Shown here: positions 20,875 through 30,440 of the stretch, in pieces
How positions within the stretch are numbered: the stretch's first letter is position 1
Layout: each line of letters begins with the position of its first letter
NCBI RefSeq assembly: GCF_010974825.1
Contig: NZ_JAAILA010000012.1
Location: 62,001-126,000, forward strand
Length of the DNA: 64,000 nucleotides
Direction: 5' to 3'
From: Aeromonas rivipollensis
GTDB taxonomy: Bacteria; Pseudomonadota; Gammaproteobacteria; Enterobacterales; Aeromonadaceae
The notes under the pieces: generated by a model
What the model saw: only the letters and a program-made list of their open reading frames with translations
Told to the model about the DNA's origin: nothing
The model's database searches: none
Position numbers and translations under genes: made by a program

Positions 20875-21741
20875 ATGAAAGAACTGGCATTTATCAAGCG
20901 CAGCAACGAGAGGCACTGGGTCGGGGATGGCTTCCCGGTCAGGAGCATCTTCTCCTACAACGATATCGCCGAGGAGATGTCCCCCTTCCTGCTGATGGAC
21001 CATGCAGGCCCGGCCAATTTCCCGGCCACCTCCCATCAACTCGGCGTCGGCCAGCACCCTCACCGCGGGTTCGAAACCGTGACCATCGTCTATGAGGGCG
21101 GCGTCTCCCACAGAGACTCCTCGGGGGGCGGCGGCACCATAGGTCCGGGTGACGTGCAGTGGATGACGGCCGCATCCGGCCTTATCCACGAGGAGTACCA
21201 CAGCCCGGCATTCGCCAGGACGGGCGGCGCCTTCGAGATGGTACAGCTGTGGGTGAACTTGCCCGCCAAAGAGAAGATGACGGCCCCTGGCTACCAGGGC
21301 ATCACCGCCGAAGAGATCCCTCGGGTGGCACTGCCAGAGGGCGCAGGGGAGGCTCGCATCATCGCCGGGCAGCTCGGCGATACCCGCGGCCCTGCCCGCA
21401 CCTTCACCCCGATGAACGTCTGGGACATGCGTCTGAAGGCCCATCACCGGGTGACGCTCGAACTGCCAGAAGGACACACCACGGCGCTGTTTGTGCTCAA
21501 AGGCGCCATTCGCCTCGGCAACCGCCACCCTGTCCGCACCGCCGAGCTGGCAGTCATGGAACGCCGCGGCAGCCAGCTGGTGATCGATGTCGAGGAAGAT
21601 ACGACGCTGCTGCTGCTCAATGGCGCCCCCCTCAATGAACCCATAGTCGGTCACGGCCCCTTCGTGATGAACACCCAGGAAGAGATAGTGCAGGCCATCA
21701 ATGACTACAACAGTGGCCGTTTTGGCCAGATAGGGCGCTGA
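20875..21741 (+). CDS. Pirin family protein
   Basis: A 288-residue bicupin. The metal-binding N-terminal cupin shows HPHRGFETV (H61, H63) and GLIHEE (H105, E107), the iron ligands of the family; bacterial homologues such as YhhW have quercetinase activity. A C-terminal pirin domain follows. Divergence from the LysR gene suggests control by it, and the YcaC-like gene 175 bp downstream may be in the same unit. Confidence 0.93.
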   Translation: MKELAFIKRSNERHWVGDGFPVRSIFSYNDIAEEMSPFLLMDHAGPANFPATSHQLGVGQHPHRGFETVTIVYEGGVSHRDSSGGGGTIGPGDVQWMTAASGLIHEEYHSPAFARTGGAFEMVQLWVNLPAKEKMTAPGYQGITAEEIPRVALPEGAGEARIIAGQLGDTRGPARTFTPMNVWDMRLKAHHRVTLELPEGHTTALFVLKGAIRLGNRHPVRTAELAVMERRGSQLVIDVEEDTTLLLLNGAPLNEPIVGHGPFVMNTQEEIVQAINDYNSGRFGQIGR

Positions 21742-21916
21742 ACCTCGGGCCGGCAACAGGAACACCTGCTGCACAGGCAGACAATGCGCCCAGGTGCTGA
21801 CGCGCTGAAAACCATAGACCGACGGCCGTTGCTCGAGCGCGCACAAGGTGCTGCAACATAACGAAGTGCTGGATCCCCAGCGTTAACTCCTTTGCCCACA
21901 GATCAGGAGAAAAATC

Positions 21917-22543
21917 ATGAACAAACCCTACGTCAAACTCGACAAGAACAAGGCTGCCGTACTGCTGGTGGATCACCAGGCAGGGCTGTCTTCGCTGGTG
22001 CGTGACATAGAGCCGGACAAGTTTCGCAACAACGTGTTGGCGCTGGCCGCGCTGGCCAAGTACTTCGAGCTGCCGACCATACTGACCACCAGTTTCGAAA
22101 ACGGGCCCAACGGCCCGCTGATGACAGAGCTCAAGGAGACCTTCCCGGATGCCCCTTACATTGCCCGCCCCGGGCAGATCAACGCCTGGGATAACGAGGA
22201 GTTCGTCAAGGCGGTCAAGGCCACCGGCAAGAAGCAGCTGATCATCGCCGGCATAGTCACCGAGGTGTGCGTGGCATTCCCGACCCTGTCCGCCCTCGAG
22301 GAAGGGTACGAGGTGTTTGTCATCACAGATGCCTCCGGGACCTTCAACGAGATCACCCGTCACTCGGCCTGGGATCGGATGTCATCCGCCGGGGCGCAGC
22401 TGATGACCTGGTTTGGGGCCGCCTGTGAACTGCACCGCGACTGGCGCAATGATGTGGAAGGCCTGGGTACCCTGTTCGCCAACCACATCCCCGACTATCG
22501 CAATCTGATCAACAGCTACACCACAGTCCAGAGCAGCAAGTAA
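21917..22543 (+). CDS. ycaC: YcaC-like isochorismatase-family hydrolase
   Basis: A 208-residue cysteine hydrolase. Asp19 (LLVDHQAG), the basic residue in IARPGQ at 84, and Cys118 in GIVTEVCVA form the family triad, and the sequence tracks E. coli YcaC closely. The physiological substrate of YcaC proteins is not established. It has its own AGGAG site and follows pirin in the same direction. Confidence 0.88.
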   Translation: MNKPYVKLDKNKAAVLLVDHQAGLSSLVRDIEPDKFRNNVLALAALAKYFELPTILTTSFENGPNGPLMTELKETFPDAPYIARPGQINAWDNEEFVKAVKATGKKQLIIAGIVTEVCVAFPTLSALEEGYEVFVITDASGTFNEITRHSAWDRMSSAGAQLMTWFGAACELHRDWRNDVEGLGTLFANHIPDYRNLINSYTTVQSSK

Positions 22544-22573
22544 TTCACGCCTGCCCCGGGAAACCGGGGGAAC

Positions 22574-22620
22574 GGAAAAAACAAAACGCAGCTGACAGGG
22601 TGGGAACCCGGTCAGCTGCG
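22574..22620 (-). terminator. Terminator of ybaB
   Basis: Perfect 10-bp stem CGCAGCTGAC/GTCAGCTGCG. Read on the minus strand it ends TTTTGTTTTTT. It closes the dnaX-ybaB unit and lies between convergent genes. Confidence 0.85.
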
Positions 22621-22666
22621 TCATCGCCATGGATCATGGCATCTAGATTTGAAAGGCGTTCAGCCC

Positions 22667-22996
22667 TTAGAAGGGCATCTTGAAGCCAGGGGGCAGTTGC
22701 ATGCCACCGGTCAGCTCGCCCATCTTGCTCTTGTTCTGCTCTTCTACCCGGCGCACGGCGTCGTTGACGGCGGCGGCGACCAGATCTTCCAGCATCTCCT
22801 TGTCATCTTCCATCAGACTCGGATCGATCTCGATACGGCGCACGCTGTGGCTGCCGGCCATGGTGACCTTGACCATGCCGGCGCCGGCTTCGCCGACGAC
22901 TTCCATCTGAGCCAGCTGCTCTTGCATCTTCTGCATGCGCTCTTGCATCTGTTGGGCCTGTTTCATCAGGTTACCCATTCCACCTTTACCAAACAT
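22667..22996 (-). CDS. ybaB: YbaB/EbfC nucleoid-associated protein
   Basis: A 109-residue DNA-binding dimer. It starts [20 protein letters not shown] and ends in the Pro/Gly-rich tail typical of YbaB. ATG at 22996 gives the family length; the longer frame upstream is not conserved. It follows dnaX by 130 bp, the usual order, but is followed by a terminator rather than recR. Confidence 0.94.
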   Translation of the reverse strand: MFGKGGMGNLMKQAQQMQERMQKMQEQLAQMEVVGEAGAGMVKVTMAGSHSVRRIEIDPSLMEDDKEMLEDLVAAAVNDAVRRVEEQNKSKMGELTGGMQLPPGFKMPF

Positions 22997-23126
22997 AGGT
23001 CGTCTCTCGTCTTGAAATCCGGCATCCAGCGCCGGGCTGTGGGCTTGTTCTACCCCGGATATGGGGGCAGCCAAAAGATTTTTCAACCGGGACTCGAGTC
23101 CCGGCATGGGATTTAACTCATAGCGC

Positions 23127-25658
23127 TCAGCGGCTCAGGGGCTCGATGCTCTCGGGATGGAGCACGGCGCCGAATCGCTGCTGCAGGAACTGCACATTGG
23201 GATCATCCGCCAGATCCCGGCTCACCTGCTCACGCACCCCCAGATAGAGGCGATGCTCGATCTCGAGCGGCGTCTCCCGCGCCGGATCCGTGCCCAGGGT
23301 CACCTCGATGCGCACCGGTTGACCCACCGTCTGCCCCAATTCTGGGCCTATGATCTCGGCCAGATCGGCCAAAGCTCTATCGCTGACCAGGTGGCGCTGC
23401 TCTGGCTTGAGCACCAGGGACACCAGCTCCCCCTGCCGGGTCATCACAGAGTTGATGGCGAGCTGGCGCAACCGGCCACCGACCCCGGTACGGGCGATGA
23501 GCTCGGCCCAGGGATCGCCGCAATTGACCAGCAGGGAAGAGGGGATCAGGCGGGTGACCTCCTCCCCCTCATCCGGCTGGGCGTCGCTCTCCAGCTCATC
23601 CCAGTCGATGGTCTCCATCACCTGAGCCGCCGTTGGCTGCACGCTTTCGGGCACGGCAAGGGGCGTCGTAACTGGCGCTGCGGCGACGGGGGCAGCGGCG
23701 GCCCTGGCGGGTGCGCCGTCCAGATCCCAGGGGGGCAGGTCATCCGAGGCGGGACTGGCCTTTTGCGGAGCACTCGGCCTTGACGCTGGCGCCGCCGCTT
23801 GCGCTGCGGGAGCGCTGACCGGCCCGTCGCCGAAGCCCTGATTCAGATATTCCTCGTAATCGCTGCCGCTGTCGTCATAGGCCTCGAGGGGCGGCAGATC
23901 CTCATAGCCTGTCATGGGCCCGGAATAGGCGGGCGCCGCAGCGGCCTGCCTGGCAGGTACAGAGGGCGCTGGCGCCACAGGTTGCACGGCGGCAGTGGCC
24001 AGGGGCGCAACCGGTTTGCTCGGCGTCGCCCTGGGGGGTGCAGAGCTGGTCGCCGCCCCGCCGTCGCCCCGCAGCCGGCTGCGCAGCAGATTGCGCTTGC
24101 CCAGCAGGCTCTGCATGCTGGAGGCCGCCGAGGGGGCTGCCTCGGGTTCAGGGGCTATGGCAGGAGTCGCCGTCGGCAGGGCCTCCTCATGGAAGGAGGC
24201 CGGCGGCTCGGATTCAAGGGGCTGTGCTTCCACTGCCTGGGGCGCGCCACCAGTCTGAGGCTCAGGCTGCATCGGCTGCGCCTCGTACCCCATCCGCTGC
24301 GCCTCTTCTAGCAGCTCATGCTGCTCGGCAAAGAGAGTCGCATTCGATTCATCGTCGCCGGAAGCCGGCTCATCGGCCTGCACCGTCAAGAGTGGCGCTG
24401 TCGGCGTCAGGGCTGCGGGCGCGGCCGTGCTGGCCGCCGTCGCGGCCTGATGCGGGGCTGGCTCAGCCCCTGACGGCTTTCCCGGCAGGGTCGATACGGC
24501 CTCCCTCCCCGCCCCGGGCAGCGCGCCCATGGAGACGGGCAAGGCGCTCAGATTGGCGGGGTGCACCGCCTCGCGGCGCGGCGAGAAGGCCAGCATTCGC
24601 AGGCAGGTCATCTCCAGCGCGGTGCGGCCATCGGGCGCCCAGGGCAAGTCCTTGCGCCCCCCCAGCACTATCTGGTAGCAGAGCTGCACCTCTTCCGGGC
24701 TCATGGCCCCCGCCAGTTGCAGCAGAGCATCCGCATCCGCCCCCTGCTCCTGCACGCTGGCAGGGAGCAGCTGGGCCATGGCGACGCGATGGAGCAAGGC
24801 TTCCAGCTCGGCGTGGAGCTGATCGAAGTCCGGCCCCAGGGTGGCGATTTCGGTGATCTTGGCCATGGTGGCCGGGGCATCCTGGCGCAGTATGGCCTCC
24901 AGCAACTGGTGCAGGTGGTGGTGGTCGAGGGTGCCCAGCATGGTCAGCACGCTCTCCAGACGCACGCTGCCGTTGCCGTGGGCCAGCGCCTGATCCGTCA
25001 GGCTCAGGGCATCGCGCATGCTGCCGTCGGCCGCCTTGGCCAGGGCCAGCAGGGCACGGGGCTCGAACGGCTGACCTTCCTGATCCAGCACCCATTCGAG
25101 CTGCTTGGCGATCTGGCTCTGATCCAGGCTTTTGAGGTGGAACTGCAGGCAGCGGGACAAGATGGTGATCGGGAGCTTCTGCGGATCCGTGGTGGCCAGC
25201 AGGAACTTCACATAGGGGGGCGGCTCTTCCAGGGTTTTGAGCAGCGCATTGAAGCTGTGGCGCGACAGCATGTGCACCTCATCGATGAGGTAGACCTTGA
25301 AGCGGCCGCGGGCCGGGCGGTACTGCACGTTGTCGAGCAGCTCGCGGGTGTCTTCCACCTTGGTGCGCGAGGCCGCATCGATCTCCAGCAGATCGACGAA
25401 GTTGCCCTGATCGATCTCGCGGCAGGTATCGCATACGCCGCACGGGTGGCTGCTGATCCCCTGCTCGCAGTTGAGGCTCTTGGCCAGGATGCGGGCTATG
25501 GTGGTCTTGCCGACCCCGCGGGTGCCGCTAAGCAGGTAGGCGTGATGCAGCCGTCCCTGATCCAGGGCATTGGTCAAGGCGGTCAGCACATGTTGCTGGC
25601 CAACCACTTGTTCAAACGTATGGGGGCGCCATTTACGCGCCAGAACCTGATAGCTCAT
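23127..25658 (-). CDS. dnaX: DNA polymerase III tau (gamma) subunit
   Basis: Clamp-loader ATPase and polymerase organiser, 843 residues. Walker A GTRGVGKT at 45-52, zinc-binding Cys64, 73, 76, 79, DEVH after YLIDE, and the SRC sensor (LSRCLQF) are all present. A long Pro/Ala-rich linker (about 380-650) makes it roughly 200 residues longer than E. coli tau. The C-terminal domain binding polymerase alpha and DnaB follows. Start at 25658 matches [12 protein letters not shown]. No A-rich slippery heptamer like the E. coli gamma frameshift site is visible. Confidence 0.95.
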   Translation of the reverse strand: MSYQVLARKWRPHTFEQVVGQQHVLTALTNALDQGRLHHAYLLSGTRGVGKTTIARILAKSLNCEQGISSHPCGVCDTCREIDQGNFVDLLEIDAASRTKVEDTRELLDNVQYRPARGRFKVYLIDEVHMLSRHSFNALLKTLEEPPPYVKFLLATTDPQKLPITILSRCLQFHLKSLDQSQIAKQLEWVLDQEGQPFEPRALLALAKAADGSMRDALSLTDQALAHGNGSVRLESVLTMLGTLDHHHLHQLLEAILRQDAPATMAKITEIATLGPDFDQLHAELEALLHRVAMAQLLPASVQEQGADADALLQLAGAMSPEEVQLCYQIVLGGRKDLPWAPDGRTALEMTCLRMLAFSPRREAVHPANLSALPVSMGALPGAGREAVSTLPGKPSGAEPAPHQAATAASTAAPAALTPTAPLLTVQADEPASGDDESNATLFAEQHELLEEAQRMGYEAQPMQPEPQTGGAPQAVEAQPLESEPPASFHEEALPTATPAIAPEPEAAPSAASSMQSLLGKRNLLRSRLRGDGGAATSSAPPRATPSKPVAPLATAAVQPVAPAPSVPARQAAAAPAYSGPMTGYEDLPPLEAYDDSGSDYEEYLNQGFGDGPVSAPAAQAAAPASRPSAPQKASPASDDLPPWDLDGAPARAAAAPVAAAPVTTPLAVPESVQPTAAQVMETIDWDELESDAQPDEGEEVTRLIPSSLLVNCGDPWAELIARTGVGGRLRQLAINSVMTRQGELVSLVLKPEQRHLVSDRALADLAEIIGPELGQTVGQPVRIEVTLGTDPARETPLEIEHRLYLGVREQVSRDLADDPNVQFLQQRFGAVLHPESIEPLSR

Positions 25659-25763
25659 AGATCTCGATGCTGGAAAACGAGGCATTGAGGCAGGATGCTA
25701 ACACAAATGGAGGGCAGGCTGTATGGGCTATCGGCCGCCGTGGGAGGGATCGCTTGAATTTCA

Positions 25764-25789
25764 AACCGGTGCCCATTCAGGCACCGGTT
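25764..25789 (-). terminator. Hairpin downstream of apt
   Basis: Perfect 10-bp stem AACCGGTGCC/GGCACCGGTT with a 6-nt loop, between apt and dnaX. The U-tract is weak, so it may act as a partial terminator or processing site. Confidence 0.5.
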
Positions 25790-25830
25790 CGGGGCATTGG
25801 CGGGTTGACGAGGCCCGCCTGCCAGGGGCC

Positions 25831-26376
25831 TTACTCGCCCGCGAGTTCCACCAGCGAGACCACCTTGACGCCAGCGGCGGTCAGGCGGGCATCACCACCG
25901 AGGGACGGCAGGGAGATGATGAAGGCCGCATCGGCGACTTCACCGCCAGCGCGGCGAATGAGCTTGACGGTGGCATCAACGGTGCCGCCGGTGGCCAGCA
26001 GATCGTCCACCACCAGCACCTTGTCACCGGGCACTATGGCGTCGGTGTGCAGTTGCAGGGTGTCGGTGCCGTACTCGAGGGCATAGGACTCTTCGATGAT
26101 GGCGCGGGGCAGCTTGCCCGGCTTGCGAACTGGCACGAAGCCCAGTCCCATGGCGAAGGCCACAGGGGCGCCGAAGATGAAACCGCGGGCCTCGGTACCG
26201 ACGATCTTGGTGATCCCTTGATCACGATAATGCTCGGCCAGCAGATCTATGGTGGCCTTGAAGGCCTCGGCGTTCTCGATCAGGCTGGTGATGTCGCGAA
26301 ACAGTATGCCCGGCTTCGGATAGTCGGGAATGGTCTTGATGCTCGCTTCGATAAACTTCAGGGTATCCGGATTCAT
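25831..26376 (-). CDS. apt: Adenine phosphoribosyltransferase
   Basis: Salvages adenine to AMP using PRPP. The 181-residue protein begins [20 protein letters not shown] and contains the PRPP-binding motif [14 protein letters not shown], with [14 protein letters not shown] as the family signature. ATG at 26376 gives the usual length. It precedes dnaX, an order shared with E. coli. Confidence 0.96.
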   Translation of the reverse strand: MNPDTLKFIEASIKTIPDYPKPGILFRDITSLIENAEAFKATIDLLAEHYRDQGITKIVGTEARGFIFGAPVAFAMGLGFVPVRKPGKLPRAIIEESYALEYGTDTLQLHTDAIVPGDKVLVVDDLLATGGTVDATVKLIRRAGGEVADAAFIISLPSLGGDARLTAAGVKVVSLVELAGE

Positions 26377-26437
26377 TATTTGACCGCTTATTTTTGAGCC
26401 CAGGCGTGGCGTCTCTTGCGCTGCCCGCCAGCGGGCA

Positions 26438-26472
26438 ATAAAAAGGCCCGTCATGCAAAAAATGACAGGCCG
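26438..26472 (-). terminator. Terminator of ybaN
   Basis: Stem GGCCTGTCAT/ATGACGGGCC (one bulge) with a T-rich loop, then TTTTTATT on the minus strand. It lies between ybaN and apt. Confidence 0.8.
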
Positions 26473-26508
26473 ACTCCATAGCATTATTGCCGCAATAGCT
26501 TAGGGATT

Positions 26509-26886
26509 TCACTTCTCCATTGCAACTGGCTCCAGCACCGGCAGACGCATTAACCAGGTGAGCAGGATCACCATTATGACAACCAGCAGCAGCCTCACCC
26601 AGGGCAGCGGCACCACCAGCAGCGACACCGAGAAGGAGAGCAGAATGAAGATAATGGCACGGCGCCGGGCATGGCGCCGAATGCCGCGATATTGCTGCCA
26701 GTCATGGATGGGGGGCCCAAACCAGGGGTGTGCCAGCAGCCAACGGTGAAAACGGGGTGACGAGCGGGCAAAGAGGGCCGCCGCCAGCAACATGAAGGGG
26801 GTGGTCGGCAGCAGGGGCAGGACTATCCCGACTATCCCGGTGGCGAAGGCGAGCCAGCCCAGGGCCATCAGACACCAGCGTTTCAT
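26509..26886 (-). CDS. ybaN: YbaN-family (DUF454) inner-membrane protein
   Basis: A 125-residue membrane protein. The N-terminal hydrophobic segment contains the family motif GIVLPLLPTTPFMLLAA, followed by RSSPRFHRWLLAHPWFGP, and two more hydrophobic segments near the C-terminus. Function unknown; in E. coli it also lies by apt. Confidence 0.9.
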   Translation of the reverse strand: MKRWCLMALGWLAFATGIVGIVLPLLPTTPFMLLAAALFARSSPRFHRWLLAHPWFGPPIHDWQQYRGIRRHARRRAIIFILLSFSVSLLVVPLPWVRLLLVVIMVILLTWLMRLPVLEPVAMEK

Positions 26887-27063
26887 GGGTACTCCTCTGA
26901 ATGCATCTCTACCTTTAGCCTAACAGAGTTGGCCCGGAAGCTGACAGCCTGGCCCATGCGGCGGCAGTCGATTAGGCCCATCGAGTGGGCAGACGGCTGA
27001 CAACGCCGCCCATTGCCACTACAATCTGCGCTCTTTTTTCTCCCCTTGTCTTCGGAAGCAGCT

Positions 27064-28008
27064 ATGCGCGTTATTTTGGCCCCCATGCAGGGGGTGCTGG
27101 ATCACCTGATGCGGGAGGTTCTCACCTCCGTCAACGATTACGACCTCTGTGTCAGCGAGTTCATCCGGGTCGTCGATCAGCTGCTGCCCGCCAAGGTGTT
27201 CTATCGCCTCTGCCCCGAACTCAAGCAGGATGGCAAGACCCGTGCCGGCACCCCGGTGCGGGTGCAACTGCTGGGCCAGCACCCCGAATGGCTGGCAGAG
27301 AATGCGGTACGCGCCATCGAGCTCGGCTCCCCCGGGGTCGATCTCAACTTCGGCTGCCCCGCCCCCACGGTCAACAAGAGCAAGGGGGGCGCCGTGCTGC
27401 TCAAGGAGCCAGAGACCGTCTATCGCATCGTCAAGGCGGTGCGCGAAGCCGTCCCTGCCCACCTGCCGGTGAGCGCCAAGATCCGCCTGGGGTACGATGA
27501 CAAGGAGCTCTATATGGACAACGCCCAGGCGGTCTTCCAGGGGGGCGCCAACGAGCTCGCTGTCCATGCCCGCACCAAGCGCGAAGGCTACAAGGCGCCG
27601 GCGCACTGGGAATACGTGGATCTCATCCGCCGCGCCCTGCCCATTCCGGTGACCGCCAATGGCGAGATCTGGGATCACAAGGATGCCCTCGCCTGTGCCA
27701 GCGTCTCCGGCTGCGACGCCCTCATGGTGGGCCGCGGCGCCATCTCCCTGCCCAATCTGGCCAACGTGATGAAAACCGGCTGTGCCCACATGAGCTGGGC
27801 CGAGGTGTTGCAACTGATGGTGAGCTACACCGAGCAGGATCTGGCGAGCGACAAGGCCGACTACTACCCCAGCCGCATCAAGCAGTGGTTCTCCTACATA
27901 GTGCGGGAATACCCCCAGGCCGATGAGCTGTTTCGCCGCATCCGCACCATCAAGACCGCAGACGAGATCCGTACAGCCCTCGAGCGCGAGTGCGCCGCAC
28001 GGGCCTAG
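27064..28008 (+). CDS. dusC: tRNA-dihydrouridine(16) synthase
   Basis: Flavoenzyme that reduces U16 of tRNA. The 314-residue protein has the TIM-barrel start MRVILAPMQGVLDHLMRE, the catalytic Cys in LNFGCPAPTVNKSKGG, and VHARTKREGY for FMN binding. DusC rather than DusA/B is supported by length and by the N-terminus. The in-frame start at 27013 is rejected because the barrel begins at MRVIL. Confidence 0.93.
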   Translation: MRVILAPMQGVLDHLMREVLTSVNDYDLCVSEFIRVVDQLLPAKVFYRLCPELKQDGKTRAGTPVRVQLLGQHPEWLAENAVRAIELGSPGVDLNFGCPAPTVNKSKGGAVLLKEPETVYRIVKAVREAVPAHLPVSAKIRLGYDDKELYMDNAQAVFQGGANELAVHARTKREGYKAPAHWEYVDLIRRALPIPVTANGEIWDHKDALACASVSGCDALMVGRGAISLPNLANVMKTGCAHMSWAEVLQLMVSYTEQDLASDKADYYPSRIKQWFSYIVREYPQADELFRRIRTIKTADEIRTALERECAARA

Positions 28009-28064
28009 TCTTGGCCGCCGCAGCGCGGCACCCTATGATGAAGGCTCAATGACAGGAGGTCAGG

Positions 28065-28892
28065 ATGCAGGGAGTACCGGTCACATTTACCCATCAGCAC
28101 GACAGGGCCGATTTTCGCGCCCTGCCGGGGCAGCCTGCGACCGAGCTCTATCGCGCCCACATCCAGCACCACATCTTCGATCCCCATAGCCACGAGGGGT
28201 TTGGCCTCGGTGTCATCGAGTGCGGTGCCGAGCGTTTCCGCTATCGCGGCAGCCAGCTCCTGGCAGGCCCCGGCAGCCTGGTGCTGATGAACCCTGATGA
28301 GCTGCACACGGGCGAGGCGGCCTGCGAGCAGGGGTGGCGCTATCGCATGCTCTACCTGCCCGCCGATCGGCTCGAGGCCATCAGCGGCGAGCGCGGCTGG
28401 TATTTCGCCGAAGCCGTGCGAAGCGACCCCCGCACCGCCCCCGTCCTGCAGGCGGCCCTGGACGCCCTCTGGCACTGTGACAGCGAGCTCGCCGCCGACG
28501 GACTGCTGCTGGGCGTGTGCGAGACCCTGCGCCCCCATGCCCGGGCCCTGGCGGCCCCGCGCGAAGCAGCCCACCCTCTGGGCCGCGCCATCGACTATAT
28601 GCAGGCCTACTTCGCCCGCCCCATTACCCTGACCGAGCTGGCGGGGGCGGTGAACCTCAGTCCCTACCACTTTCAGCGCAGCTTCAAGGCCCGCTTTCAT
28701 GTCACCCCCCAGCAGATGTTGATGGCCATCCGCCTGCAGCGGGCCAAGGGGTGGCTGGCCGCCGGCCTGCCCGCCGCCGAGGTGGCCGCCGCCTGTGGTC
28801 TGGCCGATCAGTCGCACCTCAACCGCGCCTTCCTGCGCCGCTATGGCACCACCCCGGTGCGCTACCAGAAACAGGTACAGGCTGGCCGCTAA
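28065..28892 (+). CDS. AraC-family transcriptional regulator
   Basis: A 275-residue regulator with an N-terminal cupin-like effector domain (DPHSHEGFGLGVIE, about 43-56) and a C-terminal double HTH (ITLTELAGAVNLSPYHFQRS and VAAACGLADQSHLNRAF). AGGAGG precedes the ATG. The DMT transporter gene 75 bp downstream on the same strand could be its target. Confidence 0.9.
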   Translation: MQGVPVTFTHQHDRADFRALPGQPATELYRAHIQHHIFDPHSHEGFGLGVIECGAERFRYRGSQLLAGPGSLVLMNPDELHTGEAACEQGWRYRMLYLPADRLEAISGERGWYFAEAVRSDPRTAPVLQAALDALWHCDSELAADGLLLGVCETLRPHARALAAPREAAHPLGRAIDYMQAYFARPITLTELAGAVNLSPYHFQRSFKARFHVTPQQMLMAIRLQRAKGWLAAGLPAAEVAAACGLADQSHLNRAFLRRYGTTPVRYQKQVQAGR

Positions 28893-28967
28893 AGCGCAAT
28901 CTGGTTCAATACGCCGCCCTTACCCCCCTGCTAGGCTGGCCTCCTTCTTCTTTACCGGATATGGAAA

Positions 28968-29933
28968 ATGTTGATCGGAGTCTTGTTTGCCCTGCTGGCC
29001 GGCCTGATGTGGGGGCTCATCTTCGTCGCCCCCCTGCTGGTGGACGGCTATCCCCCTGCCCTGCTCGCCAGCGGCCGCTACCTCGCCTTCGGCCTCATCG
29101 TGCTGCCGCTCGCCTGGCAGGCCCGCAAACGCCTGGCGGCCCTCTCGGCCAGTGACTGGCGCGAGGCACTCACCCTCACCCTGGTGGGGAATCTCATCTA
29201 CTACTTCTGCCTGTCGGGAGCTATCTTGCGCATCGGCTCACCGCTGGCGGCCATGATCATCGGCACCCTGCCGGTGGTGACGGCCCTGACCGCCAACCGC
29301 CTCTATGGCGCACGGGACGGCCGCCTCTCCCGCACCCGTCTCTACCCGGCCCTGCTGCTGATGGGGGTCGGCCTCTATCTGGTCAACCGTGCCGAGCTGA
29401 CCTGGCAGACAGAGCCACGCACCGAGCAGCTGTTCGGGTTCGTCCTGGCGGTGGTCGCCGTGCTGTGCTGGACCTGGTATCCCCTGCGCAATGCCCGCTG
29501 GCTGCGCGAGCACCCGGACCGCAGCCCGGCCGTCTGGGCCACCGCTCAGGGGCTGGTGACCCTGCCGGTGGCACTCATTGCCTACCTCGGCAGTCTCGGT
29601 CATCTCGCCCTGAGCGCACCGGACTTTCCCCTGCCCTTCGGGCCGACGCCCCTGCGCTTCGTGCTGCTGATGGGGGTGGTGGGGCTCTTTTGCTCCTGGC
29701 TCGGCACCCTGTGCTGGAACGAGGCGAGCCAGCGCCTGCCGACCGTACTGGTGGGACCGCTCATCGTATTCGAGACGCTGGCGGGGTTGCTCTACGCCTT
29801 CATGCTGCGCGGCACCATGCCTCCCATGAGTACCCTGGTCGGCGTCGTCTGCCTGGTGGTCGGGGTGCTCCATGTGATCACCGGCAAGCCGCGACACCAG
29901 CCGGAAAAACGCGTCAAAGCACGGTTAACTTGA
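28968..29933 (+). CDS. DMT-superfamily (EamA) transporter
   Basis: A 321-residue inner-membrane protein with about ten hydrophobic segments arranged as two EamA repeats (first from LLAGLMWGLIFVAPLLV, second from VVAVLCWTWYPLRNA). The family exports amino acids and other metabolites; the substrate is not evident. It follows the AraC regulator. Confidence 0.85.
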   Translation: MLIGVLFALLAGLMWGLIFVAPLLVDGYPPALLASGRYLAFGLIVLPLAWQARKRLAALSASDWREALTLTLVGNLIYYFCLSGAILRIGSPLAAMIIGTLPVVTALTANRLYGARDGRLSRTRLYPALLLMGVGLYLVNRAELTWQTEPRTEQLFGFVLAVVAVLCWTWYPLRNARWLREHPDRSPAVWATAQGLVTLPVALIAYLGSLGHLALSAPDFPLPFGPTPLRFVLLMGVVGLFCSWLGTLCWNEASQRLPTVLVGPLIVFETLAGLLYAFMLRGTMPPMSTLVGVVCLVVGVLHVITGKPRHQPEKRVKARLT

Positions 29934-30005
29934 CTCATGTCATCTTGATAAGCCGCGGGTTTCCCTATACTGGCCGAGTTTTATCACTCGTCTTTGGGGG
30001 CTGTT

Positions 30006-30440
30006 GTGTGTGAAGTGACGCAAGCCCGGTTGGCCGAATGGCGTGAGCGCCTGCTGACCGATTGGGCGCAAACAAGAGAAGAGCTGATTGCTCAGCTCAA
30101 GGCCTGTCGTCGTGACGACTGGGCCCAAAAAGTGGGAAGCTGCGAGCGGGATCAACTGGTGGATCTGACCAGTCGCCTCGACTTGCCCAAGGTGGAGCTG
30201 AGCGTGGCACGGCTGAAACGCCTCGACGCGGCGCTCTGCCAGATGGAACTGGGACTCTATGGCCTCTGCTCCGATTGCGAGGAGCCGCTTGCCATCGATC
30301 AGCTGGATCAGGATCCCAGCCTGCAACGCTGCCCGCGCTGCGAAACCCGTTATCGCAAGGTGTTACAATCAAAGGCACACACACCTGACGAGATTTACGC
30401 ATTATGGATAGAACGGAACAAACCGCCGATAAATCAATAG
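30006..30440 (+). CDS. DksA/TraR-like C4 zinc-finger protein, C-terminus replaced by prophage DNA
   Basis: A DksA-type regulator: N-terminal coiled coil (RLAEWRERLLTDWAQTREEL), then a C4 zinc finger with Cys pairs in CSDC and CPRC. Host sequence ends at TRYRK; beyond the 13-bp att repeat the frame continues into prophage DNA for about 22 residues (VLQSKAHTPDEIYALW and on). The native ending, RYRKGFHAHEL-stop, is found in frame at the right prophage end (63635-63670). All zinc Cys are retained, so the hybrid may still function. GTG at 30006 follows GGGGG by 5 nt; GTG at 30015 is an alternative. The 3' end overlaps int by 37 nt. Confidence 0.85.
   Translation: MCEVTQARLAEWRERLLTDWAQTREELIAQLKACRRDDWAQKVGSCERDQLVDLTSRLDLPKVELSVARLKRLDAALCQMELGLYGLCSDCEEPLAIDQLDQDPSLQRCPRCETRYRKVLQSKAHTPDEIYALWIERNKPPINQ
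30348..30360. repeat. attL core
   Basis: CGTTATCGCAAGG within the DksA-like reading frame, identical to 63635-63647. Host coding sequence lies left of it and phage sequence right of it. Confidence 0.9.

Noticed and set aside
24561..25688. 375-codon open frame antisense to dnaX
   Set aside because: Codon-bias shadow of dnaX; no ribosome site or family features.
30300..30404. tRNA gene as prophage attachment site
   Set aside because: The att repeat lies in a protein-coding frame that can be rebuilt across the two ends; no cloverleaf is visible.
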